From positions 1-21,261 of the forward strand of contig DKVI01000061.1 in the NCBI GenBank assembly GCA_002491115.1: DNA of 21,261 nt, given 5' to 3'. The translations under genes were made by a program, and so were the position numbers. The notes below the pieces were generated by a model. That model saw only the letters and a program-made list of their open reading frames with translations. It was not told the origin of the DNA and did no database searches. Positions 1 to 7,507 of this stretch are shown in pieces (positions within the stretch are counted from its first letter, which is position 1; each line of letters begins with the position of its first letter). Source of the stretch: Lachnospiraceae bacterium UBA7182 (lineage in GTDB: Bacteria > Bacillota > Clostridia > Lachnospirales > Lachnospiraceae).

Positions 1-48
1 CCTCCTCCCGTTGCCAGGTATCGGCAGGACAACATGGGAATTATATCA
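1..48 (-). promoter_or_regulatory. Extended -10 promoter and RBS of a gene starting left of the window
   Basis: On the minus strand an extended -10 box, TGATATAAT, lies at 48-40. It is followed about 32 bases later by GGAGGAGG at 8-1, a very strong Shine-Dalgarno sequence. Together they suggest that a leftward gene begins just outside the window. No convincing -35 box is seen. The start codon itself is out of view, so the gene cannot be named. Confidence 0.45.
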
Positions 49-169
49 TATGCTTTGACAATATTCTACATGTTTCCGAATTTTGTATTTCTGAAAATCT
101 GAAGCAACCTGGACCGTAAGGAATGCATCACGGAAAGCGTTGAAACCATTATGTTCAGAAAGCCAACAA

Positions 170-197
170 AGCCAGAGGAAAAATCTTCCCTCTGGCT
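170..197 (-). terminator. Hairpin terminator at the end of the catabolic operon
   Basis: AGCCAGAGG at 170-178 pairs with CCTCTGGCT at 189-197 around a short loop. On the minus strand it lies about 40 bases after the stop codon of the last operon gene and is followed by a modest T-rich stretch (TTTGTTGG). On the plus strand the following bases are also T-rich, so it may work in both directions. The rest of 49-238 shows no gene that I can support. Confidence 0.6.
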
Positions 198-238
198 CTG
201 TTTTACTTTATTTTATTGACACTTCCCCTCTGCACCGA

Positions 239-1165
239 TTAATGATTCTTCCAGTAATCTGTATCCATCGCATCCTTATACCATTCAATATACCGCTTTG
301 GTGTCCAGTCGCATTTTTCTATTCCGCCTGCCCAGACAGCGTCCATAAAGGAATGACGGATATCGGACAGATCGATCACTGCTAACTGGATACCGCTTTC
401 GTCCGCGCCGTCCGAAAGGAACGGTTTCCCGCCGTAATAGAACACCTCTGTCATAGTGGAAGAAGGCCCGATAATACTGGAACCACCCATAAACCAGGAG
501 GTCAGATCCCGGCCGCACAGGTTAGCGGAAGCAATAAACATATTGTTATTCATGGCAAGGTACTGCAGCGCAAGGTTGCCAAGATATCCCCCCGCGCCCG
601 GAGATTCCAGAGTGCAGATCGCCGTACAGTTAATATGCAGGCGGGCGCCTTTGGCTCTGGCATAACGGGTAATCTCCGGGAAGCAGTAGCTGTCATAACA
701 GATGCTTACACTGATGGGACCCCAGGGAGTATCAAACAGAAACGGCCTCTCACCCGGGCATGCCCACAGAACCTCCGCAAAAGGAAGGTGAAGCTTCCGG
801 CAGCTTCCGATCAACCCGTCCGGTCCGCAGACCGCCGCCGCGTTATACACTTTCTCAGGATCTTCGGAATCTCTTTCAGGCATTCCAAAAATCACATACA
901 TGTCATATTTTCGTGTCAGCTTACATACCTCGTCTGTCGCGTTCCCCGGAATCGTCTCCGCCAGACGGCAGTGCATACGTTCTTCTGCGGGCATATCTTC
1001 CGCTTCCACATCATAACCGGTTAAAGCAGTTTCCGGGAATGCCAGCACCTGGACGCCTTCGCGCCCCGCAATCTCAATATAATCCAGTATCCGGCCAAGA
1101 TTCTTTTCTTTATTCCCCCAGACAGCCGGAAAATTTACAGTTGCAATTTTCATAACATCTTTCAT
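239..1165 (-). CDS. Carbon-nitrogen hydrolase (nitrilase superfamily amidase-like)
   Basis: A 308-residue nitrilase-superfamily protein. The Glu-Lys-Cys triad is visible: E45 in FPETALTGY, K124 in CRKLHLP and C156 in SICYDSYCFPE. The family hydrolyses C-N bonds (amides, nitriles, carbamoyl compounds) through a cysteine thioester. The sequence after Cys (CYD, not CWEH) points to an amidase or carbamoylase branch, not a true nitrilase. It is the last gene of the leftward operon, 21 bases after the nitrilase gene. GGGGAGG lies 10 bases before ATG 1165; an alternative ATG at 1153 (MKIATVNF) has a poorer ribosome-site distance. A plausible job is removing the amide by-product of the neighbouring nitrilase, or acting on a related amide; this is inference. 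The substrate cannot be read from sequence. Confidence 0.88.
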   Translation of the reverse strand: MKDVMKIATVNFPAVWGNKEKNLGRILDYIEIAGREGVQVLAFPETALTGYDVEAEDMPAEERMHCRLAETIPGNATDEVCKLTRKYDMYVIFGMPERDSEDPEKVYNAAAVCGPDGLIGSCRKLHLPFAEVLWACPGERPFLFDTPWGPISVSICYDSYCFPEITRYARAKGARLHINCTAICTLESPGAGGYLGNLALQYLAMNNNMFIASANLCGRDLTSWFMGGSSIIGPSSTMTEVFYYGGKPFLSDGADESGIQLAVIDLSDIRHSFMDAVWAGGIEKCDWTPKRYIEWYKDAMDTDYWKNH

Positions 1166-1186
1166 CCCGAAAACGCCTCCCCTTCA

Positions 1187-2182
1187 TTACTGCTCCGCCT
1201 GTATCTGCTCGTAACTCATATGATGATCTGTCTGTTCCCCGATCTTTTTTACCGGCACATGTTCCCTCTGGTCGAATGTAAGACTTAAGAACCCCGGCGT
1301 GGAATAATGACCGGTAGGATCTGTACAGAATTTGCCCGGAATGATCGCATTCAGATCTGCCTCGGCAATGGCAAATCCTTCTTCATCCCGCGGAACTTTC
1401 GCAATGACTTCCGCATTCGGCGCAATGATCTCCGTACATCCGTATCCATTAGCCATCAAAGTCTGTTTAAACTCGGTATCGGCGATCATATCGCGCATTT
1501 CGTCCGTATAGATCATAGAAGACATGATCACATACACCTGATTGCTCAGCGCATAGTACAAGGAGCAAAGCTCGCACGCCCTGATTCCCATCAGTTCCCC
1601 TTCGCCCGGGAAAAAACTCGGCCATGAGGCCACATGAATCTGCTCGTTTTGAGAACCCATCGCCGCAAGATTTAACGGAAGAATGTGTTCCCAGCACTGT
1701 AATCCGCCAAGATTACCATATTCGGTCTTAAATACGGGAGCCATACTGCCATCGCCGTCTCCCCAGATCGTCTTTTCCACATTGGTCGCTTTAAACTTCC
1801 GATGTTTTCCAAGAAGGTCTCCATCAGGCCCGAACCAGAGCTGCGTCAGATACAGACTGGCGTTTTCTTTCTCAGTCACAGATACGCATACATAGGTTTT
1901 ATTCCTTTTGGCGGCTTCGCTGAGTTTCTGAATGGATTTACTCGGAATTTCCACCGAGTTTTTATAAAGCTGAATATAAAACGGCATACCCTTTAAGGGA
2001 GAGTCCATCCAGATCCACCAGGGATAGCCCGGAATAAAGGATTCCGGAAAACCGATCACTTTCGCTCCCTGAGCCGCTGCTTCATCGATCAGCCTGCACG
2101 TCTTATCTACCGTCGCGTCCAGATTCATAAAAACAGGCGACGCCTGCACTGCCGCTACTTTTACTGTTGGAAAATCCGACAT
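1187..2182 (-). CDS. Nitrilase
   Basis: A 331-residue branch-1 nitrilase (EC 3.5.5.1-type; R-CN + 2 H2O to R-COOH + NH3). The catalytic triad is clear: E47 in GFPESFIPGYPWWIW, K129 in HRKFKATNVEK, and C163 in the diagnostic G-G-L-Q-C-W-E-H. The CWEH signature and the W-G-D-G-D-G block at 140-145 separate true nitrilases from amidases of the same fold. Length is normal for the family. The ATG at 2182 is preceded by AAAGGAG inside the end of the transporter gene, whose stop codon is one base upstream, so the two are tightly coupled. Being packed with 2-oxoacid oxidation and acyl-phosphate genes suggests a catabolic role, not detoxification. Cyanide hydratase or cyanide dihydratase relatives share these motifs and cannot be excluded. 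Confidence 0.9.
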   Translation of the reverse strand: MSDFPTVKVAAVQASPVFMNLDATVDKTCRLIDEAAAQGAKVIGFPESFIPGYPWWIWMDSPLKGMPFYIQLYKNSVEIPSKSIQKLSEAAKRNKTYVCVSVTEKENASLYLTQLWFGPDGDLLGKHRKFKATNVEKTIWGDGDGSMAPVFKTEYGNLGGLQCWEHILPLNLAAMGSQNEQIHVASWPSFFPGEGELMGIRACELCSLYYALSNQVYVIMSSMIYTDEMRDMIADTEFKQTLMANGYGCTEIIAPNAEVIAKVPRDEEGFAIAEADLNAIIPGKFCTDPTGHYSTPGFLSLTFDQREHVPVKKIGEQTDHHMSYEQIQAEQ

Positions 2183-2183
2183 A

Positions 2184-3305
2184 TTATTTTTCTCCTTTCA
2201 ACCCCTGTTTTATTTTCTTTGTTCCTATGATCAGTGTTGGAATAATCACAAACGGAATTCCAAGATAGCCAACCGCCGTATAACCTTTTTTCACAATGTT
2301 CAGCAGGCCGAACTGCGCAATGCCGAAGCATATAAGAATTAACACCGCCGAGTACAGCGCCCTTCTGGCTGTAATATTGCTGATTTTATCCGCGCCGAAT
2401 CCTTCCACCCTTTTTAAGATCGCGCCGATACACGTTATGGCGGTGGTCATAAACGCCAGGAATACCATAATAGAATACCCTGTTTCCAACGCAGGGATTC
2501 CAAGTTCCGACACGGCGGCCAGAACCGGAAGCTGTTCTGCGTTAATCGAAGGGTAATAACAAAGCAGCATATAGGTCAGCAGCACCATCATGGCTCCATT
2601 CATAACCAGCCCTAAAACCGCGCTGAGTTTTGAATCCTCGCTGGTTGCAATATCCTCTGAAAGATTGGTCGTCGCTCCAAGAATAATGCACTGGAAACTT
2701 CCGTATAAAATACCGGAAAGGATCGCGCCTCCCAAAGACCCTTCTGTCTGCCATGTGGATACAACCTCTGCAAAATGTCCCCCGTTCTTTCCGATACACA
2801 AAAACGCGATTATGACAATCACTGCGATCAAAATAACAGACAGGATGGAAGATGAAGCCACCAGCAGCCTGGTTCCGAACATATTCAGCACAACCACCAG
2901 CGCCATAACCGCAATGACAGAAGGAACATACGGAAGTCCAAACATCTGGCTGATCAACTGACCCGCGCCCGCAAAGACGGAAGACACTCCCATGACCATA
3001 ATAGCAATAAACAAGATCTCATAAATGGTCGCAAATACTTTATCGTAAGGGCTGAAAAGCCTGTTTGCATAGGAGCGGTAGTCATAAGTCTTATTCTGAC
3101 GGCAAAACTCCCACTGAATATAAGCGACAACTGCCATAACCGCCACAGAAATGACCGGCAGAAACAGAGCATATGCCCCATAGGAAGTCCAGAAAGAAAC
3201 TCCCTGCGCCCCCGTGGCAAATCCGCTGCCGCAATGAGTGCCAAACCAGGCGGAAGCGATACTGAAGCAAACCGCAAAACCGGCGCCATGATTTTTTTTA
3301 TTCAT
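2184..3305 (-). CDS. YkvI-family membrane transporter
   Basis: A 373-residue integral membrane protein with about ten to eleven hydrophobic segments. The N-terminal SAWFGTHCGSGFATGAQ stretch (about residues 16-32) matches the glycine-rich unwound first helix of the YkvI family, which belongs to the APC/LeuT-fold secondary transporters. YkvI proteins are poorly characterised. The start at 3305 (MNKKNHGAG) is chosen because GAGGGGG lies just upstream; the longer reading adds 26 non-membrane residues without an RBS. It ends one base before the nitrilase gene. From context the cargo is likely the nitrile, amide or hydroxy/oxo-acid substrate of the operon, or the acid product leaving the cell. That is inference only. 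Confidence 0.85.
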   Translation of the reverse strand: MNKKNHGAGFAVCFSIASAWFGTHCGSGFATGAQGVSFWTSYGAYALFLPVISVAVMAVVAYIQWEFCRQNKTYDYRSYANRLFSPYDKVFATIYEILFIAIMVMGVSSVFAGAGQLISQMFGLPYVPSVIAVMALVVVLNMFGTRLLVASSSILSVILIAVIVIIAFLCIGKNGGHFAEVVSTWQTEGSLGGAILSGILYGSFQCIILGATTNLSEDIATSEDSKLSAVLGLVMNGAMMVLLTYMLLCYYPSINAEQLPVLAAVSELGIPALETGYSIMVFLAFMTTAITCIGAILKRVEGFGADKISNITARRALYSAVLILICFGIAQFGLLNIVKKGYTAVGYLGIPFVIIPTLIIGTKKIKQGLKGEK

Positions 3306-3334
3306 TTCATTATCCCCCTCATATGGTAAATCAA

Positions 3335-4267
3335 CTAAAAGCCCTGCATATCGAAAGTATCTTCTATGGTGCGCAGCAGACAATAGATCGCTTCTGTGTA
3401 CGGGACTTCGATTCCCTTCTCCTTTGCTTTGGCAACAATTCCCCCGTTAATAAAACGGGCTTCCGTCTTTCTCTTATTCTTTAAGTCCTGAGCCATGGAA
3501 GTATAATGGTCTTTGTGTGCCACATAAGTATTTTCCAGACTGTGGATGATATCTTCCGCTTTTACGTCCACACCATGAGCCTGCCCCACTGCCGCGGTCT
3601 CCGTTGCAATCTTCGCCGCGAGAAAACGTCCTTCTTCCACTGCGCCGATGGCGCCGCACGGAGCATGGACAATCGCTGTTGTGGCGTTGATGGCCGCATT
3701 GAATCCGACTTTTTCCCAGATAGCCACATATACGTCCTTTGTAATCTCCGCGTTAAATCCGGCCTGCACCAGCGCCTCATGCACTTCATGTACCACGGCT
3801 GTATCTTCCAGATTCGCGGTGTAGATTCTGACATAACCGGCTCCTTTGGAAGAAATCTTTCCTGGTCCTTTCACGTCCGACGCATAGTTGGTAACGCCGA
3901 CCAGAATCTTATCCAGACCTACAAATTCATTGATCAGTTCGATATTGCCCAGCCCGTTCTGTAAAGTCAGAACATATGTGTTCTTTCCTATAAATGTCCT
4001 GGCAGCGCTCTCAAGCGCGGACCTGGAGTAGAATGTCTTGGTAAATAAAATGGCAAGGTCCGCCTCTTCTGTCATCTCTTCCGCTCTTTTGGCAGCCACC
4101 GGAATCTTGTGCATGCCTGCTTCGTCTTCCAGTTCAATGCCGTCTCTGTTAATGGTTTCCAGTACTGCAGGAACAACATCCACCATCGTCACATCATTCC
4201 CAGCCATCGCAAGCTTTCCGCCAAAAAGCGTTCCCATTGCGCCTGCTCCAATTACTGCAATCTTCAT
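3335..4267 (-). CDS. Ketopantoate reductase-like 2-hydroxyacid/2-oxoacid dehydrogenase
   Basis: A 310-residue ApbA/PanE-family protein. The N-terminal Rossmann motif is G7-A-G9-A-M-G12. QNGLGN lies at 103-108. The catalytic-lysine motif is W184-E-K186-V-G-F-N190-x-x-x-N194. The C-terminal helical domain carries SMAQDLKNKRKTEARFINGG. The family interconverts 2-oxo and 2-hydroxy acids with NAD(P)H; the type reaction is ketopantoate to pantoate. No other pantothenate gene is nearby. It sits between the oxidoreductase beta subunit and the transporter (gaps of 22 and 29 bases), so I think it handles the operon's 2-oxo/2-hydroxy acid and not pantothenate. The start at 4267 follows CAGGAG; longer in-frame starts would run into the upstream gene. 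Confidence 0.85.
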   Translation of the reverse strand: MKIAVIGAGAMGTLFGGKLAMAGNDVTMVDVVPAVLETINRDGIELEDEAGMHKIPVAAKRAEEMTEEADLAILFTKTFYSRSALESAARTFIGKNTYVLTLQNGLGNIELINEFVGLDKILVGVTNYASDVKGPGKISSKGAGYVRIYTANLEDTAVVHEVHEALVQAGFNAEITKDVYVAIWEKVGFNAAINATTAIVHAPCGAIGAVEEGRFLAAKIATETAAVGQAHGVDVKAEDIIHSLENTYVAHKDHYTSMAQDLKNKRKTEARFINGGIVAKAKEKGIEVPYTEAIYCLLRTIEDTFDMQGF

Positions 4268-4289
4268 ATTTATTTTCTCCTGCTTTCCA

Positions 4290-5192
4290 TTATTTTGCCG
4301 ACAGTTTCCTAAGCGTCTCATAGCGGGCATCCGCGACTTTCTGAATGCTCTCAATGACCTCGGGCGTCAGATTTTTAAACTTGCCGATCCCCTGTACGAA
4401 CTCGGCCACAGAGATCGGATTTTTATTTTCCGTCAGTTTATAGCCGTTTTCATCCATCTCCCAGAGGGGAAATACGTTGGACGCAACTGCTTTTCTTGCT
4501 ACCTCGATCGCTTTTTCCGACTTGTACGCCCAGCCTGTGGGGCAAGGGGAAAATACATGGAGATAAGCGAAGCCTTTCTTGGAAGCCGCCAGGCCTTTCT
4601 GGACCTTTGCTACCAGATCCGCCATATGGGACGGCGATGCCGTCGCGCAGTACTCCAGCCCATGCATACTCATGATCAGCGGCAGGTATTTCTGGTGCTG
4701 CTGTTTTCCATTGATCACAGAACCAATGGGGGTCGTCGAAGTCCTGGAACCTCTGGAAGTGGTGGAGCTTCTCTGATAACCGGTATTCATGTAGCCTTCA
4801 TTGTCGTAACAGACATATAACATTTTTTCATTGCGTTCCGCAGCCGCGGACAAGCTCTGGAACCCGCAGTCAGCCGTCGCGCCGTCACCGGCTACGGCTA
4901 CGATATTTACGTCGGTCCTTCCTTTTCTCTCATACATCTGGCTTACGCCGGTAAGGAAAGAAGCCGTATTGTCAAGAAGCGGGATATGCACCGGAATCTC
5001 AAGTCCGTTGGCGTAGTTCCATCCGACCACTCCGGCGCCTGCCATACACCCGGGCGGAATGCCGACAATCGTATTTTTTCCTGATACCTGAAGAACGGTT
5101 CTTAAGATCAACTCGCCGCCGCAGCCCTGGCAGGCGGACATACCGGGAGTTACCACATCTTTCGCTTCTCTGAGAACATCTATATAACTCAT
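4290..5192 (-). CDS. 2-oxoacid:ferredoxin oxidoreductase, beta subunit (TPP-binding)
   Basis: A 300-residue thiamine-pyrophosphate subunit of a four-subunit archaeal-type pyruvate/2-ketoisovalerate ferredoxin oxidoreductase. The TPP/Mg2+ motif starts at G102-D-G-A-T and continues to Y129-D-N-E-G-Y-M-N-T-G. Four cysteines placed as in this family (C21 and C24 in CQGCGG, C49 in PPGCM, C217 in SPCPTGW) should hold the proximal [4Fe-4S] cluster. The complex converts a 2-oxo acid and CoA to acyl-CoA, CO2 and reduced ferredoxin in the cytoplasm. RBS AGGAGG lies upstream. It is separated from the alpha gene by a 141-base gap filled by hairpin elements. The acyl-kinase neighbour suggests a branched-chain or other non-acetyl 2-oxo acid, but the exact substrate is not readable. 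Confidence 0.93.
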   Translation of the reverse strand: MSYIDVLREAKDVVTPGMSACQGCGGELILRTVLQVSGKNTIVGIPPGCMAGAGVVGWNYANGLEIPVHIPLLDNTASFLTGVSQMYERKGRTDVNIVAVAGDGATADCGFQSLSAAAERNEKMLYVCYDNEGYMNTGYQRSSTTSRGSRTSTTPIGSVINGKQQHQKYLPLIMSMHGLEYCATASPSHMADLVAKVQKGLAASKKGFAYLHVFSPCPTGWAYKSEKAIEVARKAVASNVFPLWEMDENGYKLTENKNPISVAEFVQGIGKFKNLTPEVIESIQKVADARYETLRKLSAK

Positions 5193-5208
5193 CTTTTACC
5201 TCCTATTT

Positions 5209-5315
5209 AAGTTCCGCAACTTCACTCCCAATGCCCCTGGGTCTGAGAGAATTTCCGGCCGCAAAAGACGCGTCCGTAAATCCTCTCGGGCATTGTCCGT
5301 TCCGTTGCTGTTTTT
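5209..5315 (+). repeat. Intergenic hairpin element, full-length (element A)
   Basis: This 107-base element starts with AAGTTCCGCAAC and ends with GTTGCTGTTTTT. Its arms are complementary: GCAAC with GTTGC, CAATGCCC (5229-5236) with GGGCATTG (5288-5295), and inside them GAGAGAATTTCCGG with CCGTAAATCCTCTC at 12 of 14 positions. Both strands can fold into a long imperfect hairpin. It lies between the alpha and beta oxidoreductase genes. It shares its ends, but not its middle, with the elements at 6797, 19058 and 19161. Strand is given as the orientation in which AAGTTCCG is leftmost. Confidence 0.65.
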
Positions 5316-5333
5316 AAGTTCCGCAATTGTTTT
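5316..5333 (+). repeat. Shortened intergenic hairpin element (element B)
   Basis: AAGTTCCGCAATTG followed by T residues directly abuts element A and runs up to the alpha-subunit stop codon. It looks like the left end joined to the right end with the whole central stem lost. It is very short, so membership of the family rests on its tandem position and on the shared AAGTTCCGCAA. Confidence 0.4.
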
Positions 5334-6512
5334 TTAATCTGTCATATACCATTGGGTTTCTTTTTGGCCTGGTTCGTTTTTCACTGTATCCAGTTTTTTG
5401 ATGGTGCCAAGCATCCTATCTAAAGAGATATCCGCACCGCCAAGACCTCCGATGGCTGAAAAATGCGCGAATTTATCATCCACATCTGTCAGAGCGGCTC
5501 TTGTTTCCATATACATAGGACCTGTAGACCACCCAAAAGAAACAGAACGGTCAATGACCGCGAACGCCTTCTTTCCGGCAAGCGCTTTTGCGATTCTTTT
5601 TGCCGGGAACGGCCTTGCAAAGCGGATCTTAACAAGGCCCGCTTTGATGCCCTGTTCTCTCGCAAGATCTACAGCGTCCATACCGGTTCCCGTCATACCG
5701 CCGATGGTAAGGATCACCACATCCGCGTCCTCTGTCCTGTATTCGGAGATCGCGCCGCCATAGTAACGGCCGAACTGGTCGCCAAATTCTTTGTCCACTT
5801 CTTCGATTACAGTAAGCGCCGCTTCCATTGCGTCCAGATGGCTCTTTCTGTATTTCATCATCAACGGACCGGGGGTCAGCGGGTCCAGCGCAAAGGGCTT
5901 TTCAGGGTCCAGCACGCAATGATTAAAATGTACCGCCGGAAGGAACCTGTCCACTTCTTCCTGCAAAGGAAGATCAACACCTTCTGTCAGATGGGAACTG
6001 TAAAATCCGTCGTAACACACATTGACCGGCAGAAGCACTTTCTCATTTTCGGCGATTTTATAACCCTGAATCACCATATCCACAATCTCCTGATTGCCGT
6101 CGCAGTATACCTGAATCCATCCTGCCTCGCGGACACTCATGGCATCCTGCTGGCCGCTCCATACAGTTTCCGGAGAAGTCATTTCCCTGGTTGCCAGAGC
6201 CATAACCATCGGGAAGCGCAGAGTAGACATACGGAAATACGGTTCATACATCAGGGCAAGTCCCTGCGCCGAGGTGGCTGTAAACACACGTCCTCCGGCT
6301 GCCACAGCGCCCTGTACTACAGAACAGGCAGAATGTTCCGACTCAACCTGTACCAAATTCGCGTCAATTTTGCCGTTATGAACCATACCTGCCAGATACT
6401 CGACCACAGAAGACTGCGGAGTGATCGGATAGGCAGCGATCAGATCCGGGCGGCAGAGCGCGGCGGCTTCCGACGCGGAATAGTTACCTGTTAATACAAC
6501 TTTTTTTCCCAT
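5334..6512 (-). CDS. 2-oxoacid:ferredoxin oxidoreductase, alpha subunit
   Basis: A 392-residue alpha subunit, with the pyrimidine-binding domain first (YPITPQS at 28-34, VESEHSA near 57-63, TSAQGLALMYEP near 80-91) and the transketolase C-terminal-like domain after about residue 260. It pairs with the beta subunit to form the TPP active site. The ATG at 6512 shares one base with the delta-subunit stop (TAATG), which implies translational coupling; GGGAGCGGG lies upstream as ribosome site. Length is typical for PorA/VorA-type subunits. Substrate range (pyruvate, 2-ketoisovalerate, indolepyruvate-like or other) cannot be set from motifs; context favours a branched or unusual 2-oxo acid. Confidence 0.93.
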   Translation of the reverse strand: MGKKVVLTGNYSASEAAALCRPDLIAAYPITPQSSVVEYLAGMVHNGKIDANLVQVESEHSACSVVQGAVAAGGRVFTATSAQGLALMYEPYFRMSTLRFPMVMALATREMTSPETVWSGQQDAMSVREAGWIQVYCDGNQEIVDMVIQGYKIAENEKVLLPVNVCYDGFYSSHLTEGVDLPLQEEVDRFLPAVHFNHCVLDPEKPFALDPLTPGPLMMKYRKSHLDAMEAALTVIEEVDKEFGDQFGRYYGGAISEYRTEDADVVILTIGGMTGTGMDAVDLAREQGIKAGLVKIRFARPFPAKRIAKALAGKKAFAVIDRSVSFGWSTGPMYMETRAALTDVDDKFAHFSAIGGLGGADISLDRMLGTIKKLDTVKNEPGQKETQWYMTD

Positions 6513-6781
6513 TATTTCCCGCTCCCTTCCGGAACCATTGTAATGGCTCCTTTCTTACATTCATTGGCGCAGATGCCGCATCCTTTGCAGTAATCATATG
6601 TAATCTCATACTTTTTATCAGATGTACCGATGATCGCGTTCACCGGGCAGTAGGCAAGGCATATGCCGCAGTCTACACACTTTTCTTTATCCATTACCGG
6701 TCTGTATACGCGCCAACTGGCTGTATCCAGACAATAAATACCATCATTTCCAATGGGCGTGATATGTAAATGTTCAGCCAT
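6512..6781 (-). CDS. 2-oxoacid:ferredoxin oxidoreductase, delta subunit (2[4Fe-4S] ferredoxin)
   Basis: An 89-residue protein with two bacterial ferredoxin motifs, C35-x2-C38-x2-C41-x3-C45 and C65-x2-C68-x2-C71-x3-C75, each followed by a proline- or lysine-containing turn and AI. It relays electrons from the TPP centre of the complex to soluble ferredoxin. The ATG at 6781 follows GGAGGATATC; a longer reading to 6823 would run into the repeat element and lacks a ribosome site. About 34 residues precede the first cysteine, as is usual for the delta subunit of four-subunit enzymes. It overlaps the alpha start by one base. Confidence 0.93.
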   Translation of the reverse strand: MAEHLHITPIGNDGIYCLDTASWRVYRPVMDKEKCVDCGICLAYCPVNAIIGTSDKKYEITYDYCKGCGICANECKKGAITMVPEGSGK

Positions 6782-6796
6782 GATATCCTCCATTAT

Positions 6797-6898
6797 AGTT
6801 CCGTTCCAGCCCTCCAAGCACACTGGTGTAGATCAATTCCCGATCGCCTTCGGCGCTCACTCATTAATCTGTGTCCTTTACGGGCTTCCACTGATTTT
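6797..6898 (+). repeat. Intergenic hairpin element, diverged full-length copy (element C)
   Basis: A copy of about 102 bases: AGTTCCGTTCCAGCCC at the left, GGGCTTCCACTGATTTT at the right. The central stem has GATCGCC-TTC-GGCGCTC at the tip, like GATCGCTTCGCGCTC in the copies at 19058 and 19161. It lies between the gamma and delta oxidoreductase genes. The mid-stem bases differ from the other copies while self-complementarity is kept in part (GGCGC tip, TGTG/CACA arms), so structure seems better conserved than sequence. Confidence 0.6.
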
Positions 6899-6939
6899 AG
6901 TTCCGTTCCAGCCCTTCAAGTACACAGGCTTTCACTGAT
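6899..6939 (+). repeat. Shortened intergenic hairpin element (element D)
   Basis: AGTTCCGTTCCAGCCC at its left end nearly repeats the left end of element C, then jumps to ACAGGCTTTCACTGATTT, which resembles C's right end. The middle (about 60 bases) is missing. It is in tandem with C and ends at the gamma-subunit stop codon. The same full-plus-short pairing is seen at 5209-5333. Confidence 0.55.
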
Positions 6940-7479
6940 TTATTTTTTTGTTACTATGGTTTCTTCATATGCACGCTCGGCCGCCTGTCTGTTGACTGCG
7001 CCAAACGCTTTCTCAATCTCGGTAAAAAGCACTTCCTTATCTACCAGCCCGGAAGCTTTGGCAAACGCGCCGAGCATGGATGTATTGGGAATATTCCTTC
7101 CGATCAGTTCCTCCGCGATCCCGCTCGCGTCCACGATCGCAATCTCTCCCGCATTCGACGGAACCCCTAGCTCTTCTGCGGTTTTGACAGAATTGATCAC
7201 AACGATCCCGCCGTCCTTTAAACCTGCATAAGTCGCCGGAAGTCCCACTAAAGAATCATCCATGATCACCAGAATCTCCGGCTCATACACCTGCATCTTT
7301 CTCCTGATGGGTTCCTCCGAGATACGGAGGTATCCAAACACCGGCGACCCTTTGCGCTCCACGCCAAAGAACGGGATAAACTGTCCATTCTTGCCACCGG
7401 CAACTGCCGCACGCACAACAATCTGGGATGCCTTTACAACGCCCTGACCGCCGCGCCCATGTAAACGGATTTCTTTCAT
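6940..7479 (-). CDS. 2-oxoacid:ferredoxin oxidoreductase, gamma subunit
   Basis: A 179-residue gamma subunit. It opens with MKEIRLHGRGGQGVVKASQI, the signature R-G-G-Q-G of the pyruvate/ketoisovalerate oxidoreductase catalytic domain that binds CoA-side elements of the complex. The start at 7479 follows AAAGGAGTG; upstream in-frame starts would overlap the kinase gene and lack an RBS. It lies 28 bases after the kinase gene. Together with delta, alpha and beta it completes a four-subunit enzyme in the order gamma-delta-alpha-beta, a common order for archaeal-type complexes. Confidence 0.93.
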   Translation of the reverse strand: MKEIRLHGRGGQGVVKASQIVVRAAVAGGKNGQFIPFFGVERKGSPVFGYLRISEEPIRRKMQVYEPEILVIMDDSLVGLPATYAGLKDGGIVVINSVKTAEELGVPSNAGEIAIVDASGIAEELIGRNIPNTSMLGAFAKASGLVDKEVLFTEIEKAFGAVNRQAAERAYEETIVTKK

Positions 7480-7507
7480 GAGTTTCACTCCTTTTCTGTT
7501 TTCATAT

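Noticed and set aside
55..89. Rightward promoter starting with TTGACA at 55
   Set aside because: There is no matching -10 box at 16-18 bases and no plausible rightward gene follows.
760..1155. Plus-strand frames opposite the hydrolase genes, and similar opposite-strand frames elsewhere
   Set aside because: They mirror strongly supported genes, have unusual composition and lack ribosome sites. They were treated as chance frames.
3335..4267. Pantothenate biosynthesis gene panE
   Set aside because: Motifs fit the family, but no panB, panC or panD is nearby and the operon context is 2-oxoacid catabolism, so a gene symbol is not justified.
5193..6939. CRISPR array
   Set aside because: Repeats are present, but they are about 100 bases, only partly alike, few in number, and without regular spacers or cas genes.
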